Of a stretch of 7,247 bases of DNA, positions 1-6,417 are shown piece after piece. Made by a program: the position numbers and the translations under genes. Within the stretch, counting starts at the first letter, position 1. Each line of letters begins with the position of its first letter. Origin of the DNA: Thiotrichales bacterium. GTDB lineage: Bacteria > Pseudomonadota > Gammaproteobacteria > J044. The stretch is taken from contig JANTGN010000134.1 in the NCBI GenBank assembly GCA_024762895.1, positions 1 through 7,247 on the forward strand, read 5' to 3'. Below the pieces are notes generated by a model, which saw only the letters and a list, made by a program, of their open reading frames with translations, made no database searches and was not told the DNA's origin.

Positions 1-223
1 TCGCTGAGACGCCCAACACTCCGCGCCTTAATGCGCATGGCTTTTCCATTGTTGCGCAAACCGCGCTGCGCCCTGGCCGCCCCTTAACACGGCGCTGATG
101 TCCGTTTTCCGAAATTCGTGGCTTGTTACCCTTATTTGTAGCGGTTCGCTAATGGCTAATCCAAAAACTCAAAATATCAGGTGTTTCGACCACCAATAAT
201 AAACCATAAATTAACTTGAGTTT
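1..223. other. Left-edge region without a confident gene
   Basis: No start codon with a ribosome binding site is visible here. On the plus strand the frame starting at position 3 is open from the edge to a TGA at 96-98 and reads with ordinary protein composition (…NAHGFSIVAQTALRPG…), so it may be the last ~31 codons of a gene convergent with sixA. A competing plus frame is open to a TAA at 85-87 but is Arg-rich. On the minus strand an ATG at 49-47 opens a 16-codon frame to the edge without a Shine-Dalgarno. Positions 99-223 are AT-richer and look intergenic. A small perfect hairpin (TAGCG, 3-base loop, CGCTA) lies at 139-151 but has no T-run on either side. Confidence 0.3.
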
Positions 224-224
224 T
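164..224. repeat. A/T-flanked inverted repeat after sixA, possible weak terminator
   Basis: Arms AAAACTCAA (164-172) and TTGAGTTTT (216-224) are perfect 9-bp inverted copies separated by 43 bases; the right arm touches the sixA stop codon. Inside the loop is a smaller stem, GGTG (180-183) and CACC (191-194). Reading in the sixA direction, the small stem is followed by a T-rich stretch interrupted by a GAG. An A-run on the left arm and a T-run on the right arm is the pattern of a bidirectional terminator, but the outer stem is AT-rich with a long loop, so termination here is only a possibility. Confidence 0.22.
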
Positions 225-688
225 CATTTAAGAAGTTCAGGGCGCAGCATCCAGTTGAGCTGCCAACGTGAGTCGTCTCTATGCTCCAGGCACACGATGC
301 TCCCCGGTTGATAGGCGACCAGGGAATGCCCGACATCATCAATTAACAGGTGAGAGACCAGGCCACCCATAAAGGGCAGATGGCCTACAATCAGCGTATC
401 CCGGTCCCAGCTCTCTGACTGCCAGTCGAAGGCCCTGGGGTTATCATTGGGATTCATCAGTCCACTGATCTCGGGGTACACACCCGGTGCGATAGAAGAC
501 GCCAGTCCCTCAGCCGTCTGCTGAGCACGCAGCTTACCGCTGTGGATGACCCGCTCAACCTGGATACCAGACCGTTTCATCAATGCAGCGAGACGCTCCA
601 CATCGGCCTGGCCCTGATCCGTTAAAGGCCGCTCGGGATTGACATCCTTCGCACAGGCCTCGGCATGTTGTACGAGGTAAAGTTTCAT
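224..688 (-). CDS. sixA: SixA-family phosphohistidine phosphatase (histidine phosphatase superfamily)
   Basis: A 154-residue protein the size of E. coli SixA (about 160). The family removes phosphate from phosphohistidine; E. coli SixA acts on HPt-type proteins such as ArcB and on the nitrogen phosphotransferase system, in the cytosol. Visible signatures are the N-terminal catalytic His in LVQHAEA (His8), RPLT at 20-23, the second arginine in KLRAQQTAE (Arg54) and the second catalytic His in VGHLPFMGGL (His103), all aligning with SixA (RPLT, LRAEQT, SHLPLVG). Oddly, the Arg of the usual RHG/RHA motif is Gln7. The ATG is preceded by an AAGGGGG Shine-Dalgarno about 6 bases upstream. It lies 87 bp downstream of the antiporter gene on the same strand and could be co-transcribed with it or use its own weak promoter; a functional link to K+ efflux is not shown. 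Family call is firm; the substrate is unknown. Confidence 0.9.
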   Translation of the reverse strand: MKLYLVQHAEACAKDVNPERPLTDQGQADVERLAALMKRSGIQVERVIHSGKLRAQQTAEGLASSIAPGVYPEISGLMNPNDNPRAFDWQSESWDRDTLIVGHLPFMGGLVSHLLIDDVGHSLVAYQPGSIVCLEHRDDSRWQLNWMLRPELLK

Positions 689-730
689 CGCTATCCCCCT
701 TTCGTCACCCTGGCGTGATTATCAGGCCAG

Positions 731-736
731 TTTATA
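731..736 (-). promoter_or_regulatory. Possible -10 element for sixA
   Basis: On the minus strand TATAAA lies in the 87-bp gap between the antiporter stop and the sixA start, about 43 bases before the ATG. No good -35 hexamer is found 16-18 bases upstream, so this is a weak candidate. A 5-bp inverted repeat (CTGGC 710-714 and GCCAG 726-730) sits between it and the gene. The alternative is read-through from kefB. Confidence 0.18.
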
Positions 737-775
737 CCTGCTGTTTAAATCTCCCGAGCTGCTGCAGCCGTATTC

Positions 776-2635
776 TTAAGCATCCTTTTTCGCACTGATC
801 TGCTGCTCGGTCTCGTCAGCCTTACGCCAGTCCTGATCCGAGCGAACGGAGAAATGGTCTTCATCCGACTGAATGATCTCACGCAATCTTTCTCGCGCAT
901 CCGCTGAGATACGCGCTCGAACATCCAGTTCTTCATGATAATGGCGATAGAGTTCATTAATGGTCTCTTCGTCATGCTCCCTAAAACGATGCGCTGCCTG
1001 CTTTGCCCTCCAGGCCGAAAAACCCAGTTGTTTCAGCGCCTCCTCGCCCAGCCGCAGGGCACCCTCGAAGGTCTCACGTTCGTAGGCGTCCACACCTTTT
1101 TCCAGCAACTCGAAGAGATGGGCCACATCCCAGGCTCGAGAGATCACCTTTAGATGTGGAAAGTTTTCACGTACCAGATCGACCAGTCGTGACGAACCCT
1201 CCTTTTCATCGATGGCGACTACGATCAACTGGGCACTCTCCGCCCCCGCTGCACGTAACAGGTCCAGACGACAGGCATCGCCATAAAAGACCTTAAACCC
1301 GAACCGGCGCAGGGTTTCTATGTGGTTCGGATCGTGCTCCAGGACCGTGGCATCAATGCCATTGGCATGCAGCAATCTTCCCACGATCTGACCAAAACGC
1401 CCAAAGCCCGCAATAATGACCGGATGACCCTGGTCCTCCATTTCATCCATTGGCGGTGCCGGTGCATGATCCAGTAGTGGCTCAATAAACCGGTCATGCA
1501 GGACCATCAGCAGTGGCGTGGTCAGCATGGATAAGGCAACAGTGACGATCAGGGTATCGGTCACCTCGGTCGGCAGGACTCCGAAGACCTGAGCGACACC
1601 AAAGAGTACAAAGGCAAACTCACCACCCTGAGAAAGGACCAGGGCAAACAGGGGCAGCTGTCGCGCAGGCAGGCCATAGAAACGGCCCAGCAGGTAGAGT
1701 ACGACGGCCTTGATCATGACCAGCAACATGGCCAGCCCCATGATCAGCAGGGGGTCCCTGAACAGGATGCCGAAATCGATCGACATGCCCACGGCAATAA
1801 AGAACAAACCCAGCAGCAGACCCTTGAAGGGTTCGATATCACTTTCCAGGGCATGACGGTATTCCGATTCTGCCAGGACGACGCCGGCAAGAAAGGCCCC
1901 CAGGGCCATCGACATCCCCACGGCGCTCATCAGCAGGGAGGTGCCTATCACCAACAGCAGGGAAAAGGCCGTGAAGATCTCGCGCAGTTCGGTCGCGGCA
2001 ATCATGCGCAACACCGGACGAATCAGATAATGCCCCCCGACCACGATAAGGATAATGACCCCCAATGCCTCCAGCAGGGCCATCCAGTCAAAACCGTTGG
2101 CCGCGGTATCGGCTGCATCTATTCCCATCAGTGGAACCACCGCCAACATGGGGATGACGGCGATATCCTGAAACAGGAGTACCGAAAAAGCACTATGCCC
2201 GGCGGGTGTGGGCAACAGGTTTTTCTCATTCAGCAGTTGCAGGGCCATGGCCGTGGAAGAGAGAGACAGGCCCATGGCCGCAACCAGTGCGACCGATCCG
2301 GTCTGCCCCAACATCAATCCTATGCCGCTGAGGATCAGGGTGGTAATCAGCACCTGCGCCCCGCCCAGGCCCAGTATTGGCTTACGCATTTCCCAGAGGC
2401 GTCTGGGGTTTAGTTCCAGACCTATGGCGAACAACAGCAGGACGACTCCAAATTCCGCGAAATGCAGGATATCCCTGGCCTCACGTATCAGGCCAAAACC
2501 CCATGGCCCGATGATGACACCGGCAATCAGATAACCCAGTACGGCGCCAAAACCCAGTCGCTTGGAGATGGGCACAGCCAGCACTGCCGCCAGCAGGTAG
2601 ACAAAAACATTAAACAATAAACTGTGATCGTCCAC
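776..2635 (-). CDS. kefB: KefB/KefC-type glutathione-gated K+/H+ antiporter (CPA2 family)
   Basis: A 619-residue inner-membrane antiporter, matching the usual length (KefB 601, KefC 620). These proteins release K+ in exchange for H+ when glutathione adducts form, acidifying the cytosol and protecting against electrophiles such as methylglyoxal. Residues 1-385 are a multi-helix Na+/H+-exchanger domain carrying the transport motif LLFQDIAVIP (Gln156-Asp157) and the regulatory loop HALESDIEP (261-269). After a short linker (388-403) comes a TrkA-N/RCK domain: Rossmann GFGRFG (410-415), acidic end of strand 2 at Glu433/Asp435, YGDA (451-454), and the Kef-specific ERETFEGAL (519-527). The membrane part reads closer to KefB (SSTAMALQL, SQGGEFAFVLF), while the loop and ETFEGAL read like KefC, so the B/C choice is uncertain; the KefG-like neighbour favours B. 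The start is GTG, supported by AGGAG 5 bases upstream. Confidence 0.93.
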   Translation of the reverse strand: MDDHSLLFNVFVYLLAAVLAVPISKRLGFGAVLGYLIAGVIIGPWGFGLIREARDILHFAEFGVVLLLFAIGLELNPRRLWEMRKPILGLGGAQVLITTLILSGIGLMLGQTGSVALVAAMGLSLSSTAMALQLLNEKNLLPTPAGHSAFSVLLFQDIAVIPMLAVVPLMGIDAADTAANGFDWMALLEALGVIILIVVGGHYLIRPVLRMIAATELREIFTAFSLLLVIGTSLLMSAVGMSMALGAFLAGVVLAESEYRHALESDIEPFKGLLLGLFFIAVGMSIDFGILFRDPLLIMGLAMLLVMIKAVVLYLLGRFYGLPARQLPLFALVLSQGGEFAFVLFGVAQVFGVLPTEVTDTLIVTVALSMLTTPLLMVLHDRFIEPLLDHAPAPPMDEMEDQGHPVIIAGFGRFGQIVGRLLHANGIDATVLEHDPNHIETLRRFGFKVFYGDACRLDLLRAAGAESAQLIVVAIDEKEGSSRLVDLVRENFPHLKVISRAWDVAHLFELLEKGVDAYERETFEGALRLGEEALKQLGFSAWRAKQAAHRFREHDEETINELYRHYHEELDVRARISADARERLREIIQSDEDHFSVRSDQDWRKADETEQQISAKKDA

Positions 2636-2640
2636 GAGAA

Positions 2641-2645
2641 CTCCT
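2641..2645 (-). promoter_or_regulatory. Shine-Dalgarno of the antiporter gene overlapping the kefG stop
   Basis: AGGAG lies 5 bases before the GTG start of the antiporter and shares bases with the TAG stop of kefG (TAGGAG on the minus strand). This decides the GTG start, since there is no ATG in a suitable position, and suggests translational coupling of the reductase and the transporter. Confidence 0.8.
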
Positions 2646-3195
2646 ATCGTTGACTGGCTGGTCGGTAATCTTCAAGAAACTGCCGGTAACGCGCCGCATG
2701 CGCATCTACCACGTCCTGAGGCAGGCCATGCCCACCATGTAAAACCAGGTGTGGAAGCCAGTGCATGCCACAGAAACGCACGGTCTGCTCTATAGGGCGG
2801 ATCAGATCTTCGAAGGTATTGTGATGAATACCTTCCGGGCTGTACTCCTCGGCCGGTGCTCCCGTGCTTGCTACCAGTAAAAAGTCCTTGCCCTGTAACG
2901 CATCGCCACCCGGCCCATAGGCAAACCCACGCAGCAGGACGGTGTCCAGAAAGTGCTTAAAAATGGCGGGTGCGGCGTACCAGTAGATCGGATGCTGGAA
3001 GACAATCAGTTCGGCCTCACGCATGACTGCCTGCTCGGCCCTTGCATCGATAAAAAAATCGGGATAAAGCTCATGCAGATCTCGGAAATCTATCTGGTCG
3101 AGATCGCCCACCGCATCTCTCAGGGTACGATTGATTACCGATTGTTCAATCGCCAGATGTGCAAAATAAACCACAATTTTTTTGGCGCTACTCAT
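2644..3195 (-). CDS. kefG: KefG/KefF-like ancillary NAD(P)H:quinone oxidoreductase
   Basis: A 183-residue flavodoxin-2-fold protein, equal in size to E. coli KefG (184) and near KefF (176). In E. coli these cytosolic flavoproteins bind their cognate Kef transporter and are needed for its full activity; KefF also reduces quinones. Conserved stretches are LYPDFFID followed by EQ (43-55), FQHPIYWYAAPAIFKHFLD (67-85), RGFAYGPGG (89-97), the flavin loop ASTGAP (109-114), IRP (132-134) and GMHWLP (143-148). LYPDFFID, VFQHP and RGFAYGPGG read closer to KefG than KefF. The ATG has a strong GGGAGG Shine-Dalgarno 6 bases upstream. It is the first gene of the kefG-kefB unit, with 8 bp between its stop and the transporter start. 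The 163-bp gap upstream should contain the promoter, but I see no consensus pair there. Confidence 0.92.
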   Translation of the reverse strand: MSSAKKIVVYFAHLAIEQSVINRTLRDAVGDLDQIDFRDLHELYPDFFIDARAEQAVMREAELIVFQHPIYWYAAPAIFKHFLDTVLLRGFAYGPGGDALQGKDFLLVASTGAPAEEYSPEGIHHNTFEDLIRPIEQTVRFCGMHWLPHLVLHGGHGLPQDVVDAHAARYRQFLEDYRPASQR

Positions 3196-3358
3196 TGATT
3201 TCCTCCCGGCGTCTCAGCATTGTGACGGAAGCTTTCAGTATTAACCACAGTTGATTGTTTTCGGATCTGTTATTTTTAGACGTGAAACACTAAAGACCTC
3301 TTATAGAACCACTCTTTGAACAGGAACCGCTGGCAACCTTACGTGGTTTGATCTGTGT

Positions 3359-4765
3359 CTATGGTTCGCTGGGGGATTCAAACAATTTCGGTACCCTGAT
3401 CTGGTCTTCAATCAACTCGGCCAGCAAGGACACCGTGTCTTCTCGATAGCCGTCTTGTTTTCGCAGGCGCGAAAACAGTTTTTCAAAACGACGACGCATT
3501 CCGGCATCTGATACCTGCCATGTGGACAACTGTGGATTTATCTCTATGGGGCCTCGATAGGCATGCGTACGCTCAGCAACGATCTGCTGATGTAGTAATG
3601 CTCGACCCAGTACGACATAGGGGAAGTTTATATTTCGCATCGGCCCGACACTGATCTCCTCACCCCCCAGTGGATGCCCCAGCACCTTCACATTGGCAAT
3701 ACGATCCGATGTCAACCAGGCCGATACACCTCCAGCAACGGCACCGAGGCCACTACCCAATAACAACGAAGCACCATGCACCGCCAGGTCGATCACACCC
3801 CCGGCCGCGGCACCGCCGAGCGCACCGGTAGCAATTAACTGCTTGCGTGTCAGCCCGAACAAGACCCAGGTCTGATTGGAAAACAGGTCTTCATCCAGTA
3901 GCTGCACCAGGGGTTCCTGCCGCTCCAGGTTGCTGTGGTTGTAGATCTGTTCAACCTCATCCCGACAGCGCCGTTCCATGACCATGAGATCCTGTTTATA
4001 GGCCTGCAATTGGGCGGCCCTGACTTCATTGATATCCGTACCCGGGGCCAGCCTGCTACTGCGCACATGGGAGATCATGCCTGCCAGCATCTCCGCCATC
4101 ACGCGTGCCGAGAGTGCCTGGCGTCGAGCCCGTTCCTCGCGCAGGATGTGCACTGCCTTTTTCAGGGCGCCCCGCCATTCCTCACGGATCTCGCCAAAGG
4201 CCAGCAATAATTGCACACGACGATCGAAATCCGCTTCCAGCGCATCAAAGACCCGCACGATTCGAAAATACTGCCCCAGGGCCTTTTGCCATTCTCCCGA
4301 ATAGTCACTCTCACCAATCATGTTGATCAGCGCCAGGCTGGGTTGCCCCGTCCAGCGCAGGATCTCCATCTCTGCCTCGTAGTCCTCACCGAAGGGACGC
4401 GAGCCATCCACCACATAGAGAATACCGGCACCCTCAAGTATGGGGGTCAACAACTGGCATTCGGCCACAAAGGCAGGGTCTGCCTGATGCTCCTCGACAA
4501 AACGCCTGACGATTTCGGCACGATCAACGGCGGAACGTGCATGCCTGCGCATCCACTCCAGTGCGGCACGTGCACGCTGAAAGCCCGGGGTGTCGATCAG
4601 TTCATAGATCACCTCACCATCCACCGCCATGGGGTAATGACGATTTTCCATGGTAGTACCGGGTATGGGTGAAATGGCGACACTTTCATCCTCTGACAGG
4701 GTCGAGACAATACTACTCTTACCCTTATTGGGGTGGCCGACGATGGCAAAGATGGGCACGGTCAT
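3359..4765 (-). CDS. GTPase with C-terminal DUF3482-type domain, membrane-associated
   Basis: A 468-residue protein from the ATG at 4765-4763. The frame is open 47 codons further upstream, but that part lies inside the preceding gene and is low-complexity His/Arg/Gly sequence, so I reject it. The N-terminal GTPase domain shows the P-loop GHPNKGKS (10-17), switch-I PGTT (35-38), DTPG (58-61) and, where NKxD is expected, INMIG (147-151), so the specificity motif is not canonical. The middle (about 190-300) is helical and charged. Residues 310-350 form a glycine-rich hydrophobic pair of segments (TGALGGAAAGG, then GSGLGAVAGGVSAW), likely a membrane-inserting hairpin. The start overlaps the stop of the DUF2868 gene by 4 bp (ATGA) with no Shine-Dalgarno, so translation is probably coupled. 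I recall this pair as a recurrent proteobacterial neighbourhood; its function is not known to me. No intrinsic terminator is seen downstream. Confidence 0.87.
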   Translation of the reverse strand: MTVPIFAIVGHPNKGKSSIVSTLSEDESVAISPIPGTTMENRHYPMAVDGEVIYELIDTPGFQRARAALEWMRRHARSAVDRAEIVRRFVEEHQADPAFVAECQLLTPILEGAGILYVVDGSRPFGEDYEAEMEILRWTGQPSLALINMIGESDYSGEWQKALGQYFRIVRVFDALEADFDRRVQLLLAFGEIREEWRGALKKAVHILREERARRQALSARVMAEMLAGMISHVRSSRLAPGTDINEVRAAQLQAYKQDLMVMERRCRDEVEQIYNHSNLERQEPLVQLLDEDLFSNQTWVLFGLTRKQLIATGALGGAAAGGVIDLAVHGASLLLGSGLGAVAGGVSAWLTSDRIANVKVLGHPLGGEEISVGPMRNINFPYVVLGRALLHQQIVAERTHAYRGPIEINPQLSTWQVSDAGMRRRFEKLFSRLRKQDGYREDTVSLLAELIEDQIRVPKLFESPSEP

Positions 4766-6246
4766 AGACCCGGCCCTATGGGTTCGATATGCAGATCGGG
4801 ATCGGACAACTGGCCCAGGGTGAGTTGCCAGGTGTCCCTGTCGGTGATAGCACCCCCCTGCTCTCCCCCCCATAGCAGGATGATGATGGGCATCTTCTGA
4901 CCGCACTGCCGACGTAGACTTTTAACAAAATCCAGAAAATCCAGCATGGGCGGCTCCCAGGCCTTGACCAGAATACCAACACCCTCGGGTTTCCGCCGAC
5001 AAAGGCCCAGAACCAGCTCCTGGTCCTGCTCGGTGGTCTGACGCCCCCCGGCATACAGGTGATCCAGGGGCTCAATACCCAAACCTGAAAGGACTGAGGA
5101 TACATCTTTCACATCATGAGCCGTGCCAGACCAGTCGATAATCGGAGAACGTAGTGCCCAGTCTTTGGCAGTATTCCGAGCAATATCGCCCTGGGGCATC
5201 TTCAGCAACGATTCCGGCTCAGCTGCATGGGTCGAGACCAGGGGTGAATTCATCCTCGCCAGCAACTCCGGCGCCCCGGGAAAATTGCACAGAGCCTGGC
5301 GCAGATGATGACGAAAACGAAACCAGGAAACGGTCATGGTCAGCAGACGAGGCAACAATCCATAAAAACTCACGGCGGCAATCAGAAACGGCCACCATTG
5401 CCCCAGCTCAACGGCAAGCTGCGGTATCTCCCTGGCAGCGGCCAGCGAGCCTTCTTCCAGGCGGTAATAGCGACTCTTGGCAACCAGCTCAGCACCCGGT
5501 ACGGCTTCGGGTAAAAAGCCAGCCCAGGGTGTCGACAGAATGTTTAGATAATGGTGAAAGGCCTCACTGCTGATATTCAGCGTGGTGCTCCAGACAAAGG
5601 CCAGGTCGGAAGAAGAGACCAGATAAAAGGCACTTGCCAATATGCCCAGGTTGAAGCTTACGGCGAATAGCTGAGACCAGAAGGAAAACAACCAACGTGC
5701 AGAGGGATACAGGATGGCGGCATGATCCGAATGCCAGAGCTGATCCAGACCCCGGCCATCCGAACCCGAGAACAGCCCCGCAAGCTGACCCGCCAGGCGT
5801 CCGGGATTAAGCAGGGAAAAACTCTGCCTGATGCTGTTTAACAGGGGTAGTCGCCATGGCAGGGCAGCCATTAGCCAAAACAACAATAAAAGCATCTGTG
5901 GCAATACCAGGACGACCAGGGCATTAACGATATTGATGGGCTGATTGCCATCATAAAACAGCACGGCGCTGGCCAGGACCCAGCCGGAAATGAGACCCGT
6001 GACGATCAGTGCCAGGCATATCAGGTGATAGACACGCACACCCTGGGCACCTTGGTTACCGACCCGGGGATGATTAAGGTCATGGAGCCAGGTACGTATC
6101 TGCACGGCCGGTCTATGGCGATACTGCTGAAGTCCTTGTCCGATCTGACGGTCCCGCTGCTTCCGCTGTTCCAGGTTGATTGCGGAATCTGTCTCCAGGG
6201 CTTCCGTCAGATCGATCAAATCACCCAATAGAGAAGAATGAGTCAT
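4762..6246 (-). CDS. DUF2868 family membrane protein
   Basis: A 494-residue integral membrane protein of unknown function, recognised as DUF2868 by its layout, the WEPPMLDFLDFVKSLR stretch (430-445) and its GTPase partner. A soluble N-terminus (1-70, charged, Gln/Arg-rich) is followed by hydrophobic segments at about 73-97, 107-135, 184-210 and 284-308. Between the third and fourth is a 70-residue soluble stretch (212-283). After the last helix comes a soluble tail of about 180 residues, probably cytosolic, which alternates strands and helices: SPIIDWSG (367-374), VGILVKAWEPP (423-433) and MPIIILLWGG (452-461). It is the first gene of a two-gene operon and overlaps the GTPase start by 4 bp, which suggests it anchors or regulates that GTPase. 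The ATG at 6246 has only a poor Shine-Dalgarno (GAAAAG), and a TAGAAT box sits just upstream. Confidence 0.85.
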   Translation of the reverse strand: MTHSSLLGDLIDLTEALETDSAINLEQRKQRDRQIGQGLQQYRHRPAVQIRTWLHDLNHPRVGNQGAQGVRVYHLICLALIVTGLISGWVLASAVLFYDGNQPINIVNALVVLVLPQMLLLLFWLMAALPWRLPLLNSIRQSFSLLNPGRLAGQLAGLFSGSDGRGLDQLWHSDHAAILYPSARWLFSFWSQLFAVSFNLGILASAFYLVSSSDLAFVWSTTLNISSEAFHHYLNILSTPWAGFLPEAVPGAELVAKSRYYRLEEGSLAAAREIPQLAVELGQWWPFLIAAVSFYGLLPRLLTMTVSWFRFRHHLRQALCNFPGAPELLARMNSPLVSTHAAEPESLLKMPQGDIARNTAKDWALRSPIIDWSGTAHDVKDVSSVLSGLGIEPLDHLYAGGRQTTEQDQELVLGLCRRKPEGVGILVKAWEPPMLDFLDFVKSLRRQCGQKMPIIILLWGGEQGGAITDRDTWQLTLGQLSDPDLHIEPIGPGL

Positions 6247-6252
6247 CTTTTC

Positions 6253-6258
6253 ATTCTA
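6253..6258 (-). promoter_or_regulatory. Possible -10 element immediately before the DUF2868 gene
   Basis: On the minus strand TAGAAT (5 of 6 to TATAAT) lies 6 bases before the ATG; 17 bases upstream is GCAACA, a 3-of-6 match to TTGACA. If used, transcription would begin at or next to the A of the start codon and give a nearly leaderless message, which would fit the weak Shine-Dalgarno. A more distal promoter in the spacer is equally possible. Confidence 0.2.
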
Positions 6259-6325
6259 ACCTGATTTTTAGCCTGTGTTGCCCATAGCCAGTTAAACATA
6301 TTCACTCACGGGCATTTCATGCTTC

Positions 6326-6341
6326 CTGTACAGATCTACAG
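6326..6341. promoter_or_regulatory. Candidate LexA (SOS) box in the divergent spacer
   Basis: The 16-bp dyad CTGT-ACAGATCT-ACAG exactly fits the CTGT-N8-ACAG skeleton of gammaproteobacterial LexA operators. The central eight bases match the alternating AT consensus at 5 of 8 positions, and the outer flanks (TC and CC) do not match TA, so it would be a mid- or low-affinity site. It lies near the middle of the 171-bp spacer, about 76 bases before the phospholipase ATG and 79 before the DUF2868 ATG, and just upstream of a TTGCAC that could serve as a -35. It might instead be the operator of another dimeric repressor, or chance. Confidence 0.35.
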
Positions 6342-6343
6342 CC

Positions 6344-6371
6344 TTGCACTATCTTCATCTTTTAATAAAAA
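6344..6371 (+). promoter_or_regulatory. Weak candidate promoter for the phospholipase gene
   Basis: TTGCAC (6344-6349) and TAAAAA (6366-6371) are spaced by 16 bases and match the sigma-70 hexamers only partly (3 of 6 and 4 of 6). They border an A5T7 tract (6367-6378), which is expected to be intrinsically bent. A start near 6379 would give a leader of about 39 bases. Both hexamers are poor, so position is the main argument. Confidence 0.25.
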
Positions 6372-6417
6372 TTTTTTTAATCATGACATTCCTAAGAACA
6401 GCCACAGGGAACAATGC

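Noticed and set aside
139..151. Perfect 5-bp hairpin with 3-base loop near the left edge
   Set aside because: Too short and without a T-run on either side, so not a convincing terminator or RNA element.
745..975. 76-codon minus-strand open frame
   Set aside because: Overlaps the antiporter C-terminus in another frame; Arg/Lys/Met-rich shadow with no support.
1853..2413. 186-codon plus-strand open frame
   Set aside because: Antisense to the conserved antiporter membrane domain; Gln/His/Gly-rich composition is typical of a reverse-strand shadow and no ribosome binding site is seen.
3307..3348. Inverted repeat AACCAC…GTGGTT between the GTPase and kefG
   Set aside because: Only 6 bp with a loop of about 30 bases and no T-run; not supported as a terminator or operator.
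4211..4672. 153-codon plus-strand open frame
   Set aside because: Antisense to the GTPase domain with its conserved motifs; no recognisable domain or start signal.
4766..4906. 47-codon N-terminal extension of the GTPase reading frame
   Set aside because: It lies wholly inside the DUF2868 gene, is low-complexity His/Arg/Gly sequence, and the GTPase fold begins right at the internal ATG (MTVPIFAIVGHPNKGKS) that overlaps the upstream stop.
6414..6416. Alternative ATG just before the phospholipase start
   Set aside because: It is in another frame and stops after seven codons; the ATG at 6418 leads into the patatin motifs.
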